Notes: generated by a model from the sequence alone, not told the origin. A stretch of 32,367 nucleotides of DNA from CAZOSF01 sp964582415 (GCA_964582415.1 CAZOSF010000022.1:1-32367), one strand, 5' to 3'; numbered from the stretch's first letter, positions 23,564 to 31,969 are shown. Made by a program: numbers and translations.

Positions 23564-25647
23564 GCGTAACCAGTTATTCAAAACGAATACAACATAAATA
23601 TATCAACAGGGATCTGAGTTGGCTTCAGTTCAATGCTCGCGTGTTGCAGGAAGCACAAGATCCCACCGTTCCATTATTAGAGCGCCTTCGCTTTTTGGGA
23701 ATTTTCTCCAATAATTTGGATGAATTCTTTAAGGTACGCTATGCCACAATTAAGCGAATAGTAGAAGCTGGGAAAGTGGGACGAAGTGAATTGGGGGGCG
23801 TTGCTGCGAAAGACTTATTAGAAGAGATTACCCACATCGTTATCGACCAACAGCAGCAAAGCTTGAATATTCTGCAGGAAATAGAAGATGAATTAGAGAA
23901 GGAGAATATCTTCATGATTAACGAAACTCAGATTTCTCCCTCTCAAAGTGTATTTATACGCGAATATTTTATCCGTGTAGTAAGTCCTGCCTTGGCAACC
24001 ATTATGCTTTCCGAAGTGGAAGAATTTCCAAGTTTGAAAGATAGTGCTGCGTATTTGGCGGTTCGATTGGTAATGAAAGATGAGGATGAAACCTTTGCTG
24101 AAAAGATCAACTATGCACTTATTGAAATTCCAAGAACAATACATCGATTTGTCGTACTACCGGAAGAAGAAGGTAAAAAATATATCATCATCCTAGACGA
24201 CCTAATCCGGCATTGTTTGAACAATATTTTTAGCATTTTCAATTATGAAAGTGTTTCGGCGCACATGATTAAAATCACTCGTGATGCCGAATTGGACCTA
24301 GACAGTGACCTGTCGAGAAGCTTCTTGGAAAAGATCTCCAAAAGTGTGGCGAAGCGCAGTGCAGGGGATCCCGTACGCTTTGTATACGACAAAACTATTC
24401 ATCAAGACACCTTGGATTACCTATTGGGAAAAATGGGTATCGACAACCATGATAGTATTATTCCGGGTGGGCGCTATCACAATCGCAGGGATTACATGAA
24501 GTTCCCTAATTTGGGACGAAAGGATTTGATGTATAATGTTATCGAGCCACTTCCTATTCCGGGCTTGATGCTTCAGGGAAGTCTGTTGGATCGAATTGCA
24601 AAAAAGGACTATCTCTTATATGCTCCCTATCAAACTTTCAGTTATGTGGTAAAATTCTTGAGGGAAGCTGCTTTGGATCCAAAAGTTCAGTCCATTAAAA
24701 TTACGATCTATCGACTAGCGGAAATATCTCATATCGCTAGTTCTTTGATCAATGCGGTAAAAAATGGAAAAGACGTAACGGTTCAAATCGAGTTACGTGC
24801 CCGATTTGATGAGCAGGCAAACATTAACTATGCCGAACAAATGCAGGAAGAGGGCGTTCGATTGATATTTGGGGTTAAAGGGTTAAAGGTACACTGTAAG
24901 GCATGTGTAGTAGAACGAATTGAAGCGGGGAAAGTAAAAAGGTATTCTTTTATCAGTACGGGTAATTTCAATGAAACCACAGCACGTCTCTATACCGATT
25001 ATACGCTGTTTACCGCAAATGAAAAGATTGGGAAGGAAATCAACAAGGTATTCAACTTTTTTGAGGTGAATTATCAGGTTAAAAAATACCGTCACCTTAT
25101 TGTTTCTCCACACTATACACGAAATGCACTCTATAGTTTAATCGAAAAAGAGATTGAAAACCACAGGAAAGGCCTTCCTAGCGGAATTAAATTGAAAATG
25201 AATAGCTTGTCCGATTATAAGATGATCGATAAACTGTACAATGCCAGTAAGGCGGGAGTGACCATCCAATTGATCGTTCGTGGAATCTGTTGTTTGATCC
25301 CTGGAATTGAAGGGCTTAGTGAGAACATTGAAGTGATAAGCGTTGTAGATAAGTTTTTGGAGCATCCAAGACTTTTCATTTTTGAAAACGGAGGAAACCC
25401 CAAGTATTACATTGGTTCTGCCGATATGATGGGGCGAAATTTAGATTCCAGGGTAGAGATTACTTGTCCGATCTATGATGAGGACATCCAACAGGAACTT
25501 CTGGATACTTTCGAAATTTGCTGGTCGGATAACGTTAAAGCTAGAAAACTTAATTCCGATATTGAAAATGAATATGTGCGAAATGACCTTCCTAAGGTGC
25601 GCTCGCAGTTTGCCTTATATGAATACTATCGAAATAAATTAACCTGA
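23560..25647 (+). CDS. ppk1: Polyphosphate kinase 1
   Basis: A 695-residue PPK1 that makes inorganic polyphosphate from ATP. The N-terminal domain opens with YINRDLSWLQFNARVL and NLDEFFKVR. The two phospholipase-D-like catalytic halves contain the phospho-accepting His in KVHCKAC (H445) and a second His in EHPRLFIFENGG (H602), with FISTGNFNETTARLYTDYTLFT as the typical ATP-site segment. Length is normal. It is translationally coupled to sixA, and ppx starts one base after its stop. Confidence 0.97.
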   Translation: MSVTSYSKRIQHKYINRDLSWLQFNARVLQEAQDPTVPLLERLRFLGIFSNNLDEFFKVRYATIKRIVEAGKVGRSELGGVAAKDLLEEITHIVIDQQQQSLNILQEIEDELEKENIFMINETQISPSQSVFIREYFIRVVSPALATIMLSEVEEFPSLKDSAAYLAVRLVMKDEDETFAEKINYALIEIPRTIHRFVVLPEEEGKKYIIILDDLIRHCLNNIFSIFNYESVSAHMIKITRDAELDLDSDLSRSFLEKISKSVAKRSAGDPVRFVYDKTIHQDTLDYLLGKMGIDNHDSIIPGGRYHNRRDYMKFPNLGRKDLMYNVIEPLPIPGLMLQGSLLDRIAKKDYLLYAPYQTFSYVVKFLREAALDPKVQSIKITIYRLAEISHIASSLINAVKNGKDVTVQIELRARFDEQANINYAEQMQEEGVRLIFGVKGLKVHCKACVVERIEAGKVKRYSFISTGNFNETTARLYTDYTLFTANEKIGKEINKVFNFFEVNYQVKKYRHLIVSPHYTRNALYSLIEKEIENHRKGLPSGIKLKMNSLSDYKMIDKLYNASKAGVTIQLIVRGICCLIPGIEGLSENIEVISVVDKFLEHPRLFIFENGGNPKYYIGSADMMGRNLDSRVEITCPIYDEDIQQELLDTFEICWSDNVKARKLNSDIENEYVRNDLPKVRSQFALYEYYRNKLT

Positions 25648-25648
25648 T

Positions 25649-26563
25649 TTGCTGAATATTGAACGATACGGGGCCATAGACATTGGTTCCAATGCCATCC
25701 GATTACTAATTGCCACCATTACTGAAATGGGGGAGAAACCACCCCATTTCAAAAAAACATCCTTAGTGAGGGTGCCCATTCGCTTGGGGGCGGATGTATT
25801 CCTGGAAGGAAAGATATCCGATCGTAATGTGGAACGTATGATTGATGCCATGAATGCCTATCAGCTTTTGATGAAAACCTATAACGTAGTTCAATATAGG
25901 GCTTGTGCCACTTCGGCCATGCGTGAGGCTAACAATGGGGACGAAGTAGTTCAAAAAATCAAGGAAATCACTGGTGTTCAAATAGAAATCATCGATGGTG
26001 AAGAGGAAGCCACGATTATTGCTTCTACCGATTTACGCAATCTTATCGATTCCGAGAAAACCTTCCTCTATGTGGATGTGGGTGGAGGTAGTACCGAATT
26101 TACTGTGTTTGCAGGGGGTAGGGTTGTTATCTCCAAATCTTTTAAACTAGGTACCGTACGTATTCTAAACGATATGGTACGCGAAACAATCTGGGAAGAA
26201 GTAAGGGATTGGATTGTAAAGCACACTCAGAATTATGAAAAAGTAAGCCTTATTGGTTCGGGAGGTAATATCAACAGTATTTATAGTGCTAGTAAAAAGG
26301 CTGTGGGTAAGCCCTTGAGTTATTTCTTCCTTTCCGATTACTACGAAAAGTTAAAGTCGTTGACTTACCATGAACGGATCTACGAGTTGGAAATGAATCC
26401 AGATCGGGCCGATGTTATCATTCCAGCAACACGTATTTATCTGTCTGCCATGAAATGGAGTAAGGCCAAAAGTATCTATGTGCCTAAAATTGGTTTGGCC
26501 GATGGTATGGTGAAGAGTATGTACAATGAAAAAATCACCAAGAGCTCTATGAAGCTCACCTAG
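25649..26563 (+). CDS. ppx: Exopolyphosphatase (Ppx/GppA family)
   Basis: A 304-residue ASKHA-fold phosphatase that removes terminal phosphates from polyphosphate (or pppGpp). Phosphate-1 motif AIDIGSNAIRLLIA lies at residues 9-22, phosphate-2 YVDVGGGSTEF at about 135-145. It is shorter than E. coli Ppx and lacks the C-terminal HD-like domains, as usual for this group. The start is TTG at 25649: an in-frame TAA lies three codons upstream and no ATG precedes the conserved strand. It completes the ppk1 operon and overlaps the convergent nucleotidase gene by 8 bp. Confidence 0.94.
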   Translation: MLNIERYGAIDIGSNAIRLLIATITEMGEKPPHFKKTSLVRVPIRLGADVFLEGKISDRNVERMIDAMNAYQLLMKTYNVVQYRACATSAMREANNGDEVVQKIKEITGVQIEIIDGEEEATIIASTDLRNLIDSEKTFLYVDVGGGSTEFTVFAGGRVVISKSFKLGTVRILNDMVRETIWEEVRDWIVKHTQNYEKVSLIGSGGNINSIYSASKKAVGKPLSYFFLSDYYEKLKSLTYHERIYELEMNPDRADVIIPATRIYLSAMKWSKAKSIYVPKIGLADGMVKSMYNEKITKSSMKLT

Positions 26564-27092
26564 ATTCCTTCAAGATTTCTTTAATTTCTAACCAATTGTG
26601 CACCCTATGATGGGGGTGGTCATTATGATTTCTATTATGGGGCTGGTCAAAAAGCAGCGTTTTGCCTTTGAAGTAATCCAAGTTTTTGAAGTGATCATCT
26701 ATCATGATATCCCCTTCAACTACCTGTTTCGAACCACAGAGCACGAATTGTTTCCAAGATAAGAAGGGAAAGTTTTCTAGAAGCCAATAGTATTTTTCTT
26801 CCAGGCTGTTTGGAAATTCCATGGCAGACGAAACTATAAAGACTTCATGACTCTGGTTCAATTCTTCTAAAACAGTCTGAGCATAGGGAATAAGAGGAGC
26901 AGAGCGAAAAAAACCACGTTCATGAACATGCTTGTATCCGTTGGGGAAAGCAACTATTTCATCGTCTCCTTCCACGGAGTTGAGATTGATCTTCACACCA
27001 CTTTCCAGAAATTCAAAATGAATAAACTGTTGGTAAACATCGGCCAGAACACCGTCCATGTCTACGATAAGTCGAAGTTTTCTGTTATCCAT
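26556..27092 (-). CDS. 5'(3')-deoxyribonucleotidase-like HAD phosphatase
   Basis: A 178-residue HAD-superfamily protein of the NT5C type: nucleophile motif VDMDGVLAD (D11, D13), motif II FIVSSAME and motif III GDIMIDDHFKNLDYF. Such enzymes dephosphorylate pyrimidine nucleotides; the substrate here is unproven. The C-terminus is His/Asn-rich (PHNRNHNDHPHHRVHNW), which could hold metal but may simply be the end of the fold. It overlaps miaE by 8 nt upstream and ppx by 8 bp at the tail. Confidence 0.88.
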   Translation of the reverse strand: MDNRKLRLIVDMDGVLADVYQQFIHFEFLESGVKINLNSVEGDDEIVAFPNGYKHVHERGFFRSAPLIPYAQTVLEELNQSHEVFIVSSAMEFPNSLEEKYYWLLENFPFLSWKQFVLCGSKQVVEGDIMIDDHFKNLDYFKGKTLLFDQPHNRNHNDHPHHRVHNWLEIKEILKESR

Positions 27093-27690
27093 GCACCGTT
27101 TCGGTTTTGCCCAGATCCTTCATGATTTCAGCTTCGAAACTGAGCAAATCCTGCCACTTTTTGTCCACTTCTTCTCTATTCCCGTATTTGCGTGCAAAGC
27201 CAAGGAACATGGTATAGTGGTTGGCCTCACTAATCATAAGTTTACGATAGAATTTGGCAAGTTTCTTATCTTCCAACTCTTCGCTTAACAGTCGGAAACG
27301 CTCGCAGCTGCGAGCTTCTATAAGGGCAGCGTAAAGCAATCGGTGAATCAATTGGTCGTTCCGACTTCCTCCTTTTGGAAAAAACTTCATCAATTGATTA
27401 ACATAAGCATCTTTTCGTTCCCGGCCCAAGGTCCAACCATTTTCAACGATCTTATCGTGGACCATCTTAAAATGACTCATTTCTTCCTGTGCCAGTAACG
27501 TCATTTCATCAACAAGTTCGCTATATTCTGGATATCCAATGATTAAGGAAATAGCAGTAGATGCCGCTTTCTGCTCGCAGTAGGCATGGTCTGTAAGGAT
27601 TTCTTCAACATTCTTCTCTACGATATTTACCCATCTAGGATCGGTAGGTAATTTCAAGCCAAGCATTTTGATGTGTTCCTTTGATTCCAT
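27085..27690 (-). CDS. miaE: tRNA-(ms2io6A)-hydroxylase MiaE
   Basis: A 201-residue ferritin-like di-iron monooxygenase hydroxylating ms2i6A37 of tRNA. Likely Fe ligands by spacing are E39 (CEQKAA), E70 and H73 (EEMSHF), E125 (EARSCERF), E155 and H158 (EANHYTMF). ATG at 27690 is preferred to GTG at 27696. It starts 17 nt after dnaX and overlaps the nucleotidase gene by 8 nt, so these form one dnaX-led operon. Oxygen-dependent modification suits an aerobic organism. Confidence 0.94.
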   Translation of the reverse strand: MESKEHIKMLGLKLPTDPRWVNIVEKNVEEILTDHAYCEQKAASTAISLIIGYPEYSELVDEMTLLAQEEMSHFKMVHDKIVENGWTLGRERKDAYVNQLMKFFPKGGSRNDQLIHRLLYAALIEARSCERFRLLSEELEDKKLAKFYRKLMISEANHYTMFLGFARKYGNREEVDKKWQDLLSFEAEIMKDLGKTETVHG

Positions 27691-27707
27691 AATCACTATT
27701 TTTTCTA

Positions 27708-29447
27708 TTACACGTCCAAATCGAATTCCTTCCTCAAGGTATCCAATAAAGGATTTTTCTCCTTTAACTTCTCATATTTCTCACGAGGGGTGTAGGCATA
27801 TCGGGTGATTTCCGTCTCAACAACCTCAATGGACAAATCCACTTCATAGTTGTTCAGTTCTTTACGAATGAATTTCAGTAGGTCTTGTTTATTGCCTTCC
27901 ACCTCTTTTTTAATGGTATCATTGGGAAATACGAGATGAATCAGATTATTCTCCAATTTTGGTTCCCCCATATCCAATTGCGATTGAAGGTTGTATTGGC
28001 CTTTTTCCCCGACCATTTGGGTATAGTCCTTCCAGGCTTTCAACATCTGGTCTTCAGTAAAAGTTTCTGTTGGAAGCTCTTCTACTGGAACCACTTGTGA
28101 TTCCTGTATCTTCTTTAATTCTTGCCGTTTTTCGACGCTTTTTAAAGATAGCGCTGAGATTTTCTTAGCGCGTTCGGCCAAAAGACCCGTTGGCTGAAGT
28201 TGCGGTTTCTGAATTTCGGGTTGGGGTTCAATCGTATTGGTCGAAGTTGGTGAAACTATCTCAATTGCCTCTTGCTTGGGTGCGGACACTTCAGCTATGT
28301 GTTGCCTTGTCGCTCCTTCGGAAGGAGCAGTGTGTTTAAAATGGGAGGGAGGTATTACGAAGGGCTTACCGTTAGGCTTTTTTTTTTCAGTCGCCGCCGT
28401 TATCGACGCAATTTGCAACAAACATAACTCTACCAATAGGCGCTGATTTCGGCTATTCTTGTATTTCAAATCACAATCATTGGCCATTTGGATTCCCTCC
28501 AATAAAAAGTCCTGAGGAGCGTTTTTGCTTTGTTCGAGATACATGGTTTTCACCTGGTCACCAACTTCCAATAGAGTGATGGTTTCCGGATTCTTGCAAA
28601 CCAATAAATCCCTGAAATGGGAAGCTAGCCCGCTGATAAAATGATGCCCGTCGAAGCCACGTGAAAGTATGGTATCAAAAAAAGTAAGCACTTTTGGGAT
28701 ATCGTTTTTCAGAAGCAAGTCGGTAATCTCGAAATAATAAGTATAGTCAAGAACATTTAGGTTCTCGGTGACTGCCTGTCTCGTTAGGTGTGTTCCAGAA
28801 AAACTAACGACCCTGTCGAAAATGGACAGTGCATCCCTCATGGCACCATCTGCTTTTTGTGCTATGATATGGAGTGCATCATCTTCAGCTTCCACACCTT
28901 CTGCAGTTGCTACGCGGTGCAATTGTTCCTTGATGTCATTCACCGTAATTCGTTTAAAATCGAATATCTGACAACGGGAGAGTATGGTAGGGATAATCTT
29001 GTGCTTCTCGGTAGTGGCCAAAATGAAAATGGCATGCTTTGGAGGTTCTTCCAATGTTTTCAAAAAAGCATTAAAAGCCGAGGTTGAAAGCATGTGTACC
29101 TCATCGATGATATATACTTTGTATTTTCCAATTTGAGGAGGGATTCTCACCTGATCGATCAAACTTCGAATATCATCTACGGAGTTGTTCGAAGCAGCAT
29201 CCAATTCGAAGATATTAAAAGCAAAGTCCTCATCTTCATGATGCGTGCCATCATCGTTTATTTTTTTGGCAAGAATACGTGCGCAAGTAGTTTTACCAAC
29301 ACCTCTGGGGCCGGTAAAAAGCAACGCTTGGGCAAGGTGATTGTTGGCAATGGCATTCTCTAGCGTTTTAGTGATTGCGCGTTGCCCTACCACATCCTCG
29401 AAGGTGTTGGGTCTGTACTTTCGTGCCGATACGATGAAGTGTTCCAT
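27708..29447 (-). CDS. dnaX: DNA polymerase III subunit gamma/tau
   Basis: A 579-residue clamp-loader ATPase. Walker A GPRGVGKT is at 46-53, Walker B DEVH at about 115-118, and the SRC arginine-finger segment (TILSRCQIF) is near 160. Domain III ends with NQRLLVELCLLQ (about 335-350), then comes a Pro/Gln-rich linker and the C-terminal tau part. The four-Cys zinc module of other DnaX proteins (expected near 60-80) is absent, replaced by acidic DDGTHHEDED. A run of ten A at the end of domain III (28378-28387) may allow slippage to a gamma-like product. It diverges from rnpB and heads the miaE operon. Confidence 0.96.
   Translation of the reverse strand: MEHFIVSARKYRPNTFEDVVGQRAITKTLENAIANNHLAQALLFTGPRGVGKTTCARILAKKINDDGTHHEDEDFAFNIFELDAASNNSVDDIRSLIDQVRIPPQIGKYKVYIIDEVHMLSTSAFNAFLKTLEEPPKHAIFILATTEKHKIIPTILSRCQIFDFKRITVNDIKEQLHRVATAEGVEAEDDALHIIAQKADGAMRDALSIFDRVVSFSGTHLTRQAVTENLNVLDYTYYFEITDLLLKNDIPKVLTFFDTILSRGFDGHHFISGLASHFRDLLVCKNPETITLLEVGDQVKTMYLEQSKNAPQDFLLEGIQMANDCDLKYKNSRNQRLLVELCLLQIASITAATEKKKPNGKPFVIPPSHFKHTAPSEGATRQHIAEVSAPKQEAIEIVSPTSTNTIEPQPEIQKPQLQPTGLLAERAKKISALSLKSVEKRQELKKIQESQVVPVEELPTETFTEDQMLKAWKDYTQMVGEKGQYNLQSQLDMGEPKLENNLIHLVFPNDTIKKEVEGNKQDLLKFIRKELNNYEVDLSIEVVETEITRYAYTPREKYEKLKEKNPLLDTLRKEFDLDV
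28378..28387 (-). other. A10 slippery run in dnaX at the domain III/linker junction
   Basis: On the coding strand A10 covers E354-K357 and is followed by GCCTAAC. A -1 shift reads AAA GCC TAA and stops, giving a product of about 358 residues that ends after the clamp-loader core. A +1 shift stops within eight codons. A perfect GCTCCTT/AAGGAGC hairpin follows about 45 nt later. Confidence 0.5.
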
Positions 29448-29457
29448 AGAGGTGTAA

Positions 29458-29465
29458 CAAATATA
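29458..29465 (-). promoter_or_regulatory. Candidate -7 element of dnaX
   Basis: TATATTTG on the minus strand matches TAnnTTTG; a TTG lies 22 nt upstream. It is only 10 nt from the ATG, so the mRNA would be nearly leaderless. Confidence 0.4.
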
Positions 29466-29532
29466 AAAAGGAGCCTTAAGTTTTGCCCAAGAACAAAACC
29501 TTTTTATTTCCGTTAGTTATTAACATTTCAAC

Positions 29533-29540
29533 TACTTTTG
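29533..29540 (+). promoter_or_regulatory. -7 element of the rnpB promoter
   Basis: TACTTTTG, a perfect TAnnTTTG match, ends 4 nt before the predicted 5' arm of P1 of RNase P RNA. A TTA stands in for TTG 17 nt upstream. Confidence 0.6.
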
Positions 29541-29544
29541 CAGT

Positions 29545-29857
29545 GCAGGCCGCCCTGTCGCTGCCAGAGCAATCTGGGGGAGGAAAGTCCGGACACCATA
29601 GGGAAGCATAGCGGCTAACAGCCGTCGCCTTATAGTTATCTATAGGGTAGGACTAGTGCAACAGAAAGTATGTACAGGTAATGCTGTAGTGAAATCGGCA
29701 AACTCTATGCGGTGAAATGCCATGTATACCTGCGCTGAGGGCGTCCCGTTCGATGCAGGAGGGTAGGCAGATGGAACGGATGGGTAACCATTCGTCTAGA
29801 TAAATGATAGGGACCTACGTGAGTAGGTACAGAATCCGGCTTATAGGCCTGCTTTTT
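29545..29857 (+). ncRNA. rnpB: RNase P RNA (catalytic subunit)
   Basis: An RNA of about 310 nt that processes the 5' leader of pre-tRNAs. The conserved P4-region sequence GAGGAAAGTCCGGACACC starts near 29580, ACAGAAA lies near 29662, and the 3' P4 strand ACAGAATCCGGCTTATAGGC near 29830. P1 is formed by GCAGGCC (29545-29551) and GGCCTGC (29846-29852), followed by T5, so P1 and the T-run also look like the terminator. It is transcribed away from dnaX. Its 3' end abuts the stop codon of the convergent rsmD gene. Confidence 0.96.
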
Positions 29858-30395
29858 ATTCTTTCTCGAAGAAACTAAAGACCGATCCCCCGTATTTTCG
29901 ATCTTCTTTGAAATGTTCCCATTCTTGGGTGTCCAAATGTTTGGAGTGCTCCACGATAAGAGTTCCCTCCTCGTTCAACCAACCCTTTTCGAAGACCAAA
30001 GCAATTAATCTTTGTAGTTCTTCAGGAGTAATATCGTAGGGTGGGTCTGCGAAGACGAGATCGTAGCCATTTCCTCCATGGCTGAGATACGAAAAGACAT
30101 CCGATTTTATCGCCCGAATGGGAAAGTCCAATTGCTGTGCTGTCTGTTGAATGAATTTAATGCAGCCGTAATGCGCATCCACGCAACTTATTTTTTCACT
30201 ACCCCTGGAAGCGAATTCATAGGCAATATTTCCAGTACCAGAGAACAAATCCAATACCGACAATTCTTCAAAGTCATATCGATTGCGAAGGATATTGAAC
30301 AAACCTTCTTTCGCAAAATCGGTTGTAGGGCGAACTGGTAAGTTTTTTGGAGCTTGAAGGCGTTTTCCTTTATGTGATCCGGAGATAATGCGCAT
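29856..30395 (-). CDS. rsmD: 16S rRNA (guanine(966)-N(2))-methyltransferase
   Basis: A 179-residue SAM-dependent methyltransferase: start MRIISGSHKGKRLQAPK, RPTTDFAKEGLFNIL, SAM motif DLFSGTGNIAYEF and the catalytic FADPPYD. It modifies G966 of 16S rRNA during 30S assembly. ATG at 30395 shares its A with the TGA of the upstream DUF3822 gene (TGATG), so the pair is coupled; GTG at 30398 is a less likely start. The stop codon overlaps the T-run of rnpB. Confidence 0.95.
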   Translation of the reverse strand: MRIISGSHKGKRLQAPKNLPVRPTTDFAKEGLFNILRNRYDFEELSVLDLFSGTGNIAYEFASRGSEKISCVDAHYGCIKFIQQTAQQLDFPIRAIKSDVFSYLSHGGNGYDLVFADPPYDITPEELQRLIALVFEKGWLNEEGTLIVEHSKHLDTQEWEHFKEDRKYGGSVFSFFEKE

Positions 30396-31207
30396 CACAA
30401 GGTAGTTTTTAAAATAAGTTCTTGATGGGGTTTTAATTCTGGGTAGTCCGGTAGACTGTTTTCATAAAAATGGACATCGCGAACATAGGTATAGAGGATT
30501 TCGTAAAACGGACTCTCCAAATCAATTTTACCACTAACAACTGTAGCCACTTCATTAGGGTTTATGCCTAATTGTTCGAAGCAAAACAATACAAAATAGA
30601 TAAAGTCTTCTGGAGTTTTGTAGGTAAAGGAGTTGCAAAGCTGCAATTTCCCATTTTTCGTAACTATACAATCGAAATACCCTTGTTGAACATGAAGAAA
30701 AACCTTGGGCTTTATTTCATATTTGAATTGGTTCAACACCAAATCCAACAATTGCGTTGTAGCGTGATAATAATCAAAACTTCCGAACTTGTCGAAGAGG
30801 AAGTTATTGGCATTCATAAAAGGCAGATAGACCACGACCATACCCAATTCATCCATACGGTCGAAACCTACGTAATCGTTAGAAAGTATTTTCGTATTGA
30901 ACTTTAGGTAATCACTGGCTCGACTCTCATCAAAAAGCGAGCTGGGGACCACAGTATATAAATTGGAAGCATGTATTACAGTAGGGGTAATTCCGCTTTC
31001 CTGCCATTCGGGATGTTCTTTAAGGGCCTTTTCCAAGTGCCACTGCAGTTCTTCCGGTGCAATAGGAAATTCAAAGGGATACGTGTAATAGTCGATAGGG
31101 GTACCGCTATCATCGGCCACAAAAAAAGAAAGTCCGGTCAAAGCGATTTGAACGGACAGTCTCGTTGCTTGGTTGGTATTTTTATTATTGGTCTTTGGCA
31201 GTGTCAT
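30395..31207 (-). CDS. DUF3822 family protein
   Basis: A 270-residue cytoplasmic protein of the DUF3822 type, found in Bacteroidota and usually next to rsmD. The sequence reads like a two-lobed ASKHA/actin-like fold (FFVADDSG-, VVSSxL-, FLHVQQGYFDCIVTKNGKLQLCNSF, ATVVSGKID), as in PilM/FtsA-like proteins, but without convincing nucleotide motifs. Function is unknown. ATG at 31207 is preferred to GTG at 31228. It overlaps the preceding pseudopilin-like gene by 23 nt and rsmD by one base. Confidence 0.85.
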   Translation of the reverse strand: MTLPKTNNKNTNQATRLSVQIALTGLSFFVADDSGTPIDYYTYPFEFPIAPEELQWHLEKALKEHPEWQESGITPTVIHASNLYTVVPSSLFDESRASDYLKFNTKILSNDYVGFDRMDELGMVVVYLPFMNANNFLFDKFGSFDYYHATTQLLDLVLNQFKYEIKPKVFLHVQQGYFDCIVTKNGKLQLCNSFTYKTPEDFIYFVLFCFEQLGINPNEVATVVSGKIDLESPFYEILYTYVRDVHFYENSLPDYPELKPHQELILKTTL

Positions 31208-31850
31208 AAAGTTTTGGCCAGTTACCACTGGTGTTCACTTCATCCATAGAACCTACTTTAATATAAGCTCCGTTAACACCATCTACAGAATTAACCTGTT
31301 TTTCTTGTGCAATCAAATCTGGATCTAAATCGTGAAGTACCACTTCTTTTGGAACACGAGCTTCGAATACTGAGTATTTTGTACCACTCTTGTCCAATTT
31401 ACCAGCGCGCAATTCGAATTGCTGATCGGTTCCAGGAACATTCATCATCGTCTTGTAACGATCCGACTTTTGGAACAAGGAGTCTTTCACAGAAGAAAAC
31501 CCTAAAGTATCAATAATTACATCTTCAATGTAATATCCACCTTTTTGTGGATCCAATCCGAAGGCTTTGTTTTTTGCTACGTCAGCGTAACTAGTATCGC
31601 GACGGGAGGTAATCGCATATTGTGCAGTATCCAAGAACTGTACTAAGCTATCAAAGCTACCTGCGAATTTACCATTTAGTTCCTGGTAAGCTACCTGTGC
31701 CGACTTAATGTCTTTAAGCTTTGCAATTACTTGCTTGTATCTTTCTTCTTTTTGTTGGTTAAATTCTACTGGTCCCATAACTGACTTGTAAAGTTTAAAT
31801 CCGAGGAATATAATTAGGACCCAAAGAACTATTTGAAGAACTATTTTCAT
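31185..31850 (-). CDS. Membrane-anchored protein with pseudopilin-like N-terminus
   Basis: A 221-residue protein with one N-terminal membrane helix (about 3-22, VLQIVLWVLIIFLGFKLY), then a long helix (RYKQVIAKLKDIKSAQVAYQ) leading into ELNGKFAGSFDSLVQFLDT. That helix-to-loop sequence is like type II pseudopilins (GspG style), but there is no prepilin peptidase site. The rest is a beta-rich extracytoplasmic domain. I do not recognise a named family. It heads the unit with DUF3822 and rsmD and has a good promoter at 31892. Confidence 0.82.
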   Translation of the reverse strand: MKIVLQIVLWVLIIFLGFKLYKSVMGPVEFNQQKEERYKQVIAKLKDIKSAQVAYQELNGKFAGSFDSLVQFLDTAQYAITSRRDTSYADVAKNKAFGLDPQKGGYYIEDVIIDTLGFSSVKDSLFQKSDRYKTMMNVPGTDQQFELRAGKLDKSGTKYSVFEARVPKEVVLHDLDPDLIAQEKQVNSVDGVNGAYIKVGSMDEVNTSGNWPKLYDTAKDQ

Positions 31851-31891
31851 TGTTTAGCGTTTAAATAAGGTTTGTAAGCAATGCACTATCG

Positions 31892-31899
31892 CAAATCTA
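31892..31899 (-). promoter_or_regulatory. -7 element before the pseudopilin-like gene
   Basis: TAGATTTG on the minus strand matches TAnnTTTG perfectly, with TTT 19 nt upstream in place of TTG. Leader about 35 nt. Confidence 0.5.
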
Positions 31900-31969
31900 C
31901 AATTTTTTTTCAATCGGGAAAGTATAAACCGAAAAAAAGCTACCTATCTTTAACCCGTATTTTGAGTAA

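Noticed and set aside
26556..26563. Frameshifted or fused ppx/nucleotidase end
   Set aside because: The genes are convergent on opposite strands and both have normal C-termini; it is a plain 8-bp tail overlap.
29545..29857. Possible tmRNA or other structured RNA
   Set aside because: GAGGAAAGTCCGGAC and the ACAGAATCCGGCTTA strand are specific to RNase P RNA.
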